This document shows positions 58,629 to 64,000 of a DNA stretch of 64,000 nucleotides, in pieces. Under the pieces are notes generated by a model that made no database searches, was not told the origin of the DNA, and saw nothing but the letters and a program-made list of their open reading frames with translations. The translations under genes and the position numbers were made by a program. The stretch comes from Limnobaculum xujianqingii. Lineage in GTDB: Bacteria; Pseudomonadota; Gammaproteobacteria; Enterobacterales; Enterobacteriaceae. The stretch spans positions 1,240,001-1,304,000 of the forward strand of contig NZ_JABMLK010000001.1 in the NCBI RefSeq assembly GCF_013394855.1. Reading direction: 5' to 3'. Each line of letters begins with the position of its first letter. Positions within the stretch are counted from its first letter, which is position 1.

Positions 58629-59066
58629 TTATTGAGGATGAATAACGGATGATTTTGACTTATACCAACCAAAACAAACGCAATAGCAAATTCCGGCGGT
58701 TAGGCTGACAGAAAAAATCAACAGGCCATTCATTTCATCTGGTGTTGATTGAGCAATCATCGGAGCAACAAGACCAATAAATGCGCCGGATAATACACTG
58801 CACAAAAATGCCCAATGAAACGACCAGCCTTCCCTTAACATATACCCTGTTTGAATTGCCAACAGCCCAAAAGGTATCAGACCAAATAGAAAAGCCACAA
58901 ACAGCGGAACAACGATCATGACGAATCCCAGAAAGCCCATCAGCGCTTCACCAATATCGGGAAACTCGTAAGTGATACAACCAATAAAAACACAGAGTAT
59001 TGGGGCGGCGAAAATATGAAAAAGTGCAATAAACAGCCATGGAACTACTCTTTTATTCAATTCCAT
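58629..59066 (-). CDS. Four-helix inner membrane protein, unknown
   Basis: A 145-residue protein with four to five hydrophobic helices: WLFIALFHIFAAPILCVFI, GFLGFVMIVVPLFVAFLFG, AFLCSVLSGAFIGLVAPMI and LLIFSVSLTAGICYCVC. It has several cysteines in or near membrane segments and a polar tail SKSSVIHPQ. No family is recognised. It is convergent with ydcH and divergent from the dinI-like gene with about 210 bases between them. Confidence 0.65.
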   Translation of the reverse strand: MELNKRVVPWLFIALFHIFAAPILCVFIGCITYEFPDIGEALMGFLGFVMIVVPLFVAFLFGLIPFGLLAIQTGYMLREGWSFHWAFLCSVLSGAFIGLVAPMIAQSTPDEMNGLLIFSVSLTAGICYCVCFGWYKSKSSVIHPQ

Positions 59067-59231
59067 TTTTTATATTCCTGATATTTGGTACCCAATGCAT
59101 CATAACAAGATTTCTCTTCTTCTGGATAACTGACTGTTATCAGGGCTTTTCTAATACTTCGATTACCTTTTTCTGTTATCTAACCCAATTCCACAAAAAT
59201 TTCCGTTGCATTGCAAAATCGCCTCAATATA

Positions 59232-59247
59232 CTATATATATATACAG
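59232..59247 (+). promoter_or_regulatory. LexA (SOS) box before the dinI-like gene
   Basis: CTATATATATATACAG fits the LexA consensus CTGT-N8-ACAG with one mismatch (A for G). It lies 29 bases before the start codon, inside the likely promoter, so the gene should be induced by DNA damage. Confidence 0.8.
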
Positions 59248-59275
59248 TATTATATGGATGCTACTGAGGTTCAAA

Positions 59276-59518
59276 ATGCAAGTTGAAATTTCTATTCGCA
59301 AAGAAGATCCGTTACCGGGTGGAGCAGAAGCCGCATTAAAAGAAGAGCTGGAAAAACGTCTGCTGTGCCATTTTGCCGATGTTCGCGTCAGAGTTCGGCG
59401 TGGTAGCGCTAACGATGTGACCGTATTGGGCGGTATGAAAACCGATAAAGAGCTGGTTACTGAAATACTACAACAAACCTGGGAAAGTGCAGAAGACTGG
59501 TTTGAAGCCTATCAGTAA
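59276..59518 (+). CDS. dinI: DinI-family SOS protein
   Basis: 80 residues (E. coli DinI 81). MQVEISIRKEDPLPGGAEAAL at the start and VTEILQQTWESAEDWFEAY at the end match DinI; the acidic C-terminal helix that inserts into the RecA filament is conserved. DinI stabilises RecA filaments and tunes coprotease action. The ATG at 59276 is the family start. A LexA box lies just upstream. In E. coli dinI is elsewhere, beside pyrC; here it neighbours gyrA. Confidence 0.92.
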   Translation: MQVEISIRKEDPLPGGAEAALKEELEKRLLCHFADVRVRVRRGSANDVTVLGGMKTDKELVTEILQQTWESAEDWFEAYQ

Positions 59519-59522
59519 ATAG

Positions 59523-59558
59523 AAAGCCCCCAAATCTTTATCAGAAATTGGGGGCTTT
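59523..59558 (+). terminator. dinI terminator
   Basis: AAAGCCCCCAA/TTGGGGGCTTT is an 11-bp stem with a 14-base loop and further Ts. It lies between convergent dinI and gyrA and may serve both. Confidence 0.9.
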
Positions 59559-59587
59559 TTATCGGTCAAAGAGGCTAACCCTAAGGG

Positions 59588-62251
59588 TTATTCTTCATCA
59601 GACTCCGGTGTTGTGTCTGCATCATCCGTATCCGATGGCTGATTTTGCATCTCTTCGGTGTTTTCATCACCGCAAATGCTTTCATCATCATCTTCTTCCG
59701 GCTCAACAACACGCTGCAAGCCAACAACATTCTCGTCTTCTGCGGTACGAATCAGAGTAACACCATGAGTATTACGACCCACTACGCTGACTTCTGATAC
59801 GCGAGTACGAACCAGCGTACCGGCATCGGTGATCATCATAATCTGATCGCACTGATCAACCTGAACCGCACCAACGACACGACCATTACGTTCACTCACC
59901 TTAATGGAGATTACGCCCTGAGTCGCACGAGATTTGGTAGGATAATCAGACAATCCGGTACGTTTACCGTAACCGTTTTGCGTTACGGTCAGGATTTCAC
60001 CCTCACCACGTGGAACAATCAGCGAAACAACGCGATCGTCATCACTTAGTTTGATACCACGTACACCAGCAGCGGTACGACCCATTGGGCGCACACCTTT
60101 AATGGTGCCATCTTCCAGTTTCTCTTCTTCCAGGAAGCGAACAACCTTCCCTTCTGCTGAGAACAGCATGATCTCATTAGTGCCGTCAGTTAAATCAACA
60201 CCAATCAGCTCATCACCCTCATTCAGATTGACGGCAATAATACCGGCACTGCGTGGGCGGCTAAATTCGGTCAGCTGAGTTTTCTTCACGGTACCGTTGG
60301 CGGTAGCCATAAAGACATTCAGACCGGCTTCATATTCGCGTACTGGTAGAATAGCCGTAATACGTTCATCCTGTTCCAGCGGCAGAATATTAATGATAGG
60401 ACGACCACGAGCACCACGGCTGGCTTCTGGCAATTGATAAACTTTCAACCAATACAGGCGACCACGACTGGAGAAGCACAGAATAGTGTCATGGGTGTTA
60501 GCCACCAACAGACGTTCAATAAAGTCTTCTTCTTTAATACGTGCTGCTGACTTACCTTTACCACCACGACGCTGAGCTTCATAGTCAGATAACGGCTGAT
60601 ACTTCACATATCCCTGATGGGATAAGGTAACAACCACATCTTCCTGAGTAATCAGGTCTTCAATATTGATATCGGCGGTATTAGCAGTAATTTCAGTACG
60701 GCGAGGATCGTTATACTGATCGCGAATCGCTTCAAGCTCTTCACGGATAACTTCCATCAAACGTTCCGGGCTTTCAAGAATAAACAGCAGCGCAGCAATT
60801 TGTGTCAGCAGCTCTTTATACTCATCCAGCAGTTTTTCATGCTCAAGGCCAGTCAGGCGGTGTAAACGTAACTCAAGGATCGCCTGAGCCTGCTGTTCGG
60901 TCAGATAATATTTACCATCGCGAATGCCATACTCTGGCTCCAGCCACTCAGGACGAGCTGCATCGTTACCAGCGCGCTCAAGCATTGAGGCTACGTTGCC
61001 CAGTTCCCATGGGCGAGCTAACAAGCCCATTTTCGCATCGGCTGGTGTTGCCGCCGCACGGATCAGCTCAATAATTGGATCGATGTTAGCTAATGCGATA
61101 GCCAGACCTTCCAAAATATGAGCACGTTCACGCGCTTTACGCAGTTCAAAAATAGTCCGGCGGGTAACGACTTCACGGCGGTGACGAACAAACGCCTCCA
61201 GCATCTCTTTCAGGCCCAACAACTTTGGTTGTCCCTGATGGAGTGCCACCATGTTGATGCCAAACGTAACCTGAAGTTGAGTTTGGGAATACAGGTTATT
61301 CAACACCACTTCCGCTACTGCGTCGCGCTTAACTTCAATCACAACACGCATACCATCTTTATCAGATTCGTCGCGTAGTGCGCTGATACCCTCAACTTTC
61401 TTATCTTTTACCAGCTCAGCAATTTTTTCAATTAACCGGGCTTTGTTCACTTGATAAGGAATTTCGTGAACAAGAATGGTTTCGCGACCGCTTTTTTCAT
61501 CAACTTCGATTTCTGCACGAGCGCGAATATAAATTTTACCACGGCCGGTTCTGTAGGCTTCTTCGATGCCGCGACGACCATTGATGATGGCTGCCGTCGG
61601 GAAGTCAGGACCAGGGATGTGTTCCATCAGCCCTTCAAGACTGATATTTTCATCCTCAATAAAGGCCAGACAACCATTGATTACTTCCACCAGGTTATGA
61701 GGTGGTATGTTGGTTGCCATACCAACGGCGATACCAGAAGAACCGTTAACCAGCAGGTTAGGAATTCTGGTTGGTAATACCGTGGGGATTTGTTCTGTTC
61801 CGTCGTAGTTAGGCCCAAAGTCAACGGTCTCTTTATCCAGATCCGCCAACAGGTCGTGAGCCATTTTAGACATACGAATTTCGGTATAACGCATCGCCGC
61901 CGCTGAGTCACCGTCAATAGAACCGAAGTTCCCCTGACCATCAACCAGCATATAGCGCAATGAGAACGGCTGGGCCATACGAACAATGGTATCGTAGACC
62001 GCGCTATCTCCATGTGGGTGGTATTTACCGATTACGTCGCCAACTACACGCGCCGATTTTTTATATGGTTTGTTCCAGTCATTACCAAGCACGTTCATAG
62101 CGAACAATACGCGGCGGTGTACTGGCTTCAGGCCGTCTCGAACATCAGGTAATGCGCGTCCAACAATTACAGACATCGCATAATCAAGATATGAGTTTTT
62201 AAGCTCATCTTCGATGTTGACCGGCATAATTTCTCTGGCAAGGTCGCTCAT
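59588..62251 (-). CDS. gyrA: DNA gyrase subunit A
   Basis: 887 residues (E. coli 875). The winged-helix and tower domains hold the active-site Tyr122 in [10 protein letters not shown]. The quinolone-resistance region reads [12 protein letters not shown] with Ser83 and Asp87 present, the susceptible state. The C-terminal pinwheel carries the GyrA box [10 protein letters not shown], and an acidic tail rich in Asp/Glu ends the protein. With GyrB it puts negative supercoils into DNA. It is divergent from ubiG, with a 305-base gap. The tail is a little longer than in E. coli. Confidence 0.98.
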   Translation of the reverse strand: MSDLAREIMPVNIEDELKNSYLDYAMSVIVGRALPDVRDGLKPVHRRVLFAMNVLGNDWNKPYKKSARVVGDVIGKYHPHGDSAVYDTIVRMAQPFSLRYMLVDGQGNFGSIDGDSAAAMRYTEIRMSKMAHDLLADLDKETVDFGPNYDGTEQIPTVLPTRIPNLLVNGSSGIAVGMATNIPPHNLVEVINGCLAFIEDENISLEGLMEHIPGPDFPTAAIINGRRGIEEAYRTGRGKIYIRARAEIEVDEKSGRETILVHEIPYQVNKARLIEKIAELVKDKKVEGISALRDESDKDGMRVVIEVKRDAVAEVVLNNLYSQTQLQVTFGINMVALHQGQPKLLGLKEMLEAFVRHRREVVTRRTIFELRKARERAHILEGLAIALANIDPIIELIRAAATPADAKMGLLARPWELGNVASMLERAGNDAARPEWLEPEYGIRDGKYYLTEQQAQAILELRLHRLTGLEHEKLLDEYKELLTQIAALLFILESPERLMEVIREELEAIRDQYNDPRRTEITANTADINIEDLITQEDVVVTLSHQGYVKYQPLSDYEAQRRGGKGKSAARIKEEDFIERLLVANTHDTILCFSSRGRLYWLKVYQLPEASRGARGRPIINILPLEQDERITAILPVREYEAGLNVFMATANGTVKKTQLTEFSRPRSAGIIAVNLNEGDELIGVDLTDGTNEIMLFSAEGKVVRFLEEEKLEDGTIKGVRPMGRTAAGVRGIKLSDDDRVVSLIVPRGEGEILTVTQNGYGKRTGLSDYPTKSRATQGVISIKVSERNGRVVGAVQVDQCDQIMMITDAGTLVRTRVSEVSVVGRNTHGVTLIRTAEDENVVGLQRVVEPEEDDDESICGDENTEEMQNQPSDTDDADTTPESDEE

Positions 62252-62556
62252 GGAGCCGCTATCCCTCTATTATTATCAGCCCGGAAAAGGTGCAAAATTA
62301 TATCATATCTCGCGGCTTGTTTCTAATTTTCACCACGTTATCTTGCCCGAAAAGTATAGACGGTGGCGTTTAATTTATTTCTGCTGCTCCCTCAGCCGCC
62401 CCAGCCATGTGTTGTACCAGAAAAGGCCGCTTAATCGTTCAGGCAAAATAGATCCTGCAAAGTGATGAAAAGCGTCAACAGCCGACTCAACCTAACCCAT
62501 TCCCGATAAACTCATGTATAATTGCCAGCCCTGTAGCGAATTGTCGGATAACTCCT
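62252..62556. other. gyrA-ubiG divergent promoter region
   Basis: 305 bases with no gene. It carries the promoters of both genes. On the minus strand ATATAATTTTGC lies about 40 bases before gyrA and could be a -10 region. On the plus strand TGTATAATTGCC lies about 40 bases before ubiG and is a very good -10 match. Confidence 0.55.
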
Positions 62557-63273
62557 ATGCACTCATCAGAAAACGTTGACCAGAAAGAGATTGCTAAATT
62601 TGAAGCGGTAGCTTCACGCTGGTGGGATCTTGAAGGTGAATTTAAGCCCCTTCACCAAATTAACCCATTGCGTCTGGACTACATTCAACAACGCGCGGAT
62701 GGAATCTTTGGTAAAAGAATTCTCGATGTTGGCTGCGGCGGCGGTATTCTCTCTGAAAGTATGGCTAAAGAAGGTGCTAACGTTACTGGTTTAGATATGG
62801 GTTCGGAACCGCTGTTAGTGGCCCGCCTGCACGCAATAGAAAGCGGTGTTCCTGTCGAGTATGTTCAGGAAACTGTTGAGGCTCATGCCCTGGAAAATCA
62901 GGGACATTACGACATTGTGACCTGTATGGAGATGCTGGAGCATGTGCCCGACCCCGCCTCGGTTATTCGTGCTTGTGCAAAGCTGGTTAAGCCGGGTGGT
63001 CATGTGTTTTTCTCAACCATTAATCGCAATACTAAAGCCTGGTTAATGCTGGTTGTAGGCGCTGAATATGTGATGAATATGGTGCCAAAAGGAACCCATG
63101 ATGCCAATAAGTTCATTCGCCCTTCAGAGTTGATTAGCTGGGTTGACAGCACCACTCTTCGCGATCGTCATATTACCGGACTTCACTATAACCCACTATT
63201 ACAAACCTTTAAGTTGGGTGGTAGCGTCGATGTAAACTATATGTTGCACTGCACCAATGATTCCGGGGTATAA
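62557..63273 (+). CDS. ubiG: Ubiquinone biosynthesis O-methyltransferase
   Basis: 238 residues (E. coli 240). A class I methyltransferase. The S-adenosylmethionine site is [12 protein letters not shown] near residue 54, followed by [24 protein letters not shown] is the post-II motif. It carries out both O-methylations of the ubiquinone ring and binds membranes through a short hydrophobic region near [12 protein letters not shown]. The start has ATAACTCCT upstream, a weak site. It is divergent from gyrA and lies upstream of nrdA, the same order as in E. coli. Confidence 0.97.
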   Translation: MHSSENVDQKEIAKFEAVASRWWDLEGEFKPLHQINPLRLDYIQQRADGIFGKRILDVGCGGGILSESMAKEGANVTGLDMGSEPLLVARLHAIESGVPVEYVQETVEAHALENQGHYDIVTCMEMLEHVPDPASVIRACAKLVKPGGHVFFSTINRNTKAWLMLVVGAEYVMNMVPKGTHDANKFIRPSELISWVDSTTLRDRHITGLHYNPLLQTFKLGGSVDVNYMLHCTNDSGV

Positions 63274-63629
63274 CCATTAATATAACAGGGTTATTAAACA
63301 ACATATTTTCTGCATAATTCATTTTTATTTCTTGACTGCTTAAGAAAACGACGGTTTGAAAAATTTTTACATCAAACCGTTAAAAATTTATTTACCATCT
63401 AATATCATAATAACCTAAGACCAGACGGGAGCTTAGCGCGCTTATCCCAGAAGTTATCCACACAAATCCCCTGTTTTGTTCACTTGCAAAAATCCTCACA
63501 GACCACTATCTTGTAGCTCATGCACTTAATTCCCACTATATGTTGTGTTTTTATCGTGCAATTACACCTTAAACCTTTTACCCATGCTGGTGTAAGCCAT
63601 AAATTCTCACGGAAAGGTAGTATTACGCT
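63274..63629 (+). promoter_or_regulatory. nrdA control region with DnaA box and tandem NrdR boxes
   Basis: An exact DnaA box TTATCCACA is at 63454-63462. Two NrdR-type boxes follow, ACCACTATCTTGTAGC (63502-63517) and CCACTATATGTTGTGT (63533-63548), spaced 31 bases, three helical turns. Tandem NrdR boxes at this spacing are a known pattern before ribonucleotide reductase genes. E. coli nrdAB is also bound by DnaA. Confidence 0.75.
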
Positions 63630-64000
63630 ATGAATCAAAGTCTATTAGTCACTAAACGCGATGGTCGCAAGGAACGAATTAATCTCGATAAAATTCATCG
63701 GGTCATTGATTGGGCTGCAGAAGGTCTGCACAACGTCTCCGTTTCTCAGGTTGAGCTTCGTTCACACATTCAGTTTTACGATGGTATCCGAACCTCTGAC
63801 ATCCATGAGACGATTATCCGTGCTGCTGCGGACTTAATTTCGCGTGATTCTCCGGACTATCAATATTTAGCAGCCCGCCTGGCTATCTTCCATTTGCGTA
63901 AGAAAGCCTACGGTCAGTTTGAACCACCTGCGCTTTATGCTCATGTTAAGAACATGGTTGAGCAAGGAAAATATGATAAGCATCTGATGGAAGATTACAC
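63630..64000 (+). CDS. nrdA: Ribonucleoside-diphosphate reductase class Ia, alpha subunit (5' part)
   Basis: The frame runs off the window after 123 codons. It starts MNQSLLVTKRDGRKERINLDK, an ATP-cone domain (about residues 4-95) that senses ATP/dATP, and goes on with the first helical part of the reductase (PPALYAHVKNMVEQGKYD). It makes dNDPs from NDPs with NrdB. GGAAAGG lies 15 bases before the ATG. The upstream NrdR and DnaA boxes couple it to dNTP need and replication. Only the start can be seen, so its catalytic residues are outside the window. Confidence 0.96.
   Translation, partial: MNQSLLVTKRDGRKERINLDKIHRVIDWAAEGLHNVSVSQVELRSHIQFYDGIRTSDIHETIIRAAADLISRDSPDYQYLAARLAIFHLRKKAYGQFEPPALYAHVKNMVEQGKYDKHLMEDY

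Noticed and set aside
1..64000. CRISPR arrays, prophage, insertion sequences or transposases
   Set aside because: No regularly spaced repeats and no integrase, transposase or phage structural genes were seen anywhere.

Overview
The window is chromosomal DNA of a gammaproteobacterium of the order Enterobacterales. Nearly every housekeeping gene matches an Escherichia coli counterpart in length, motifs and local order: dcd-asmA-yegH, mrp/metG, lysP-yeiE-yeiH-nfo, yeiW to efpL-yeiR-lpxT-mepS, yejABEF-yejG-bcr-rsuA, radD-rplY-yejK-yejL-yejM-proL and gyrA-ubiG-nrdA. The moderate base composition, a yiu-like iron transport cluster, and the losses and rearrangements against E. coli (tmaR beside ptsG, yecH fused to the radD operon, no udk, pdeN, setB, fruB or fruA at their usual places) suggest a relative outside the E. 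coli/Salmonella group. A Budviciaceae-type genome (Limnobaculum, Pragia, Budvicia) is my inference and is not proven here.
Layout. 1-805: 5' part of a Cache-domain membrane sensor. 1127-1202: tRNA-Asn. 1336-6950: five-gene chaperone-usher fimbrial operon. 6951-8772: long AT-rich region with small ORFs, hairpins and the Mlc/CRP control region of ptsG. 8773-12271: ptsG, tmaR, gnd. 12646-20510: yegH, asmA, dcd, mrp, metG. 20677-28303: iron block with cirA and a binding protein-permease-ATPase-receptor cluster under Fur-like sites. 28541-29790: two lipoproteins. 30154-34859: lysP, yeiE, yeiH, nfo. 34860-36180: a folded GC-rich element and an orphan fruK. 36263-42050: yeiW, mtr-like permease, efpL, an isolated pilin-like gene, yeiR, lpxT, mepS. 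42279-56776: yejABEF through yejM and tRNA-Pro. 56876-59066: small poorly known genes. 59276-64000: dinI-like gene, gyrA, ubiG and the start of nrdA.
How the parts work together. The iron genes form one import chain: two TonB-dependent outer membrane receptors, a periplasmic binding protein, a FecCD-type permease and an ATPase. The sugar genes join glucose import (PtsG) with TmaR, the protein that controls where PTS Enzyme I sits. YejABEF imports peptides. LpxT, MepS, YejM and AsmA all act on the envelope. DinI, GyrA and NrdA belong to DNA damage control, supercoiling and dNTP supply.
I did not find a clear, wholly undescribed multi-gene system. The best leads are: a siderophore receptor whose stop codon cuts off a still-readable C-terminal beta-signal; a terminator-like hairpin just in front of that receptor; an orphan fruK that keeps a Cra-type operator; a folded repeat-like element where fruA is expected; a Zur-like site before yeiR; overlapping yecH-radD; and a small-gene cluster between tRNA-Pro and dinI.
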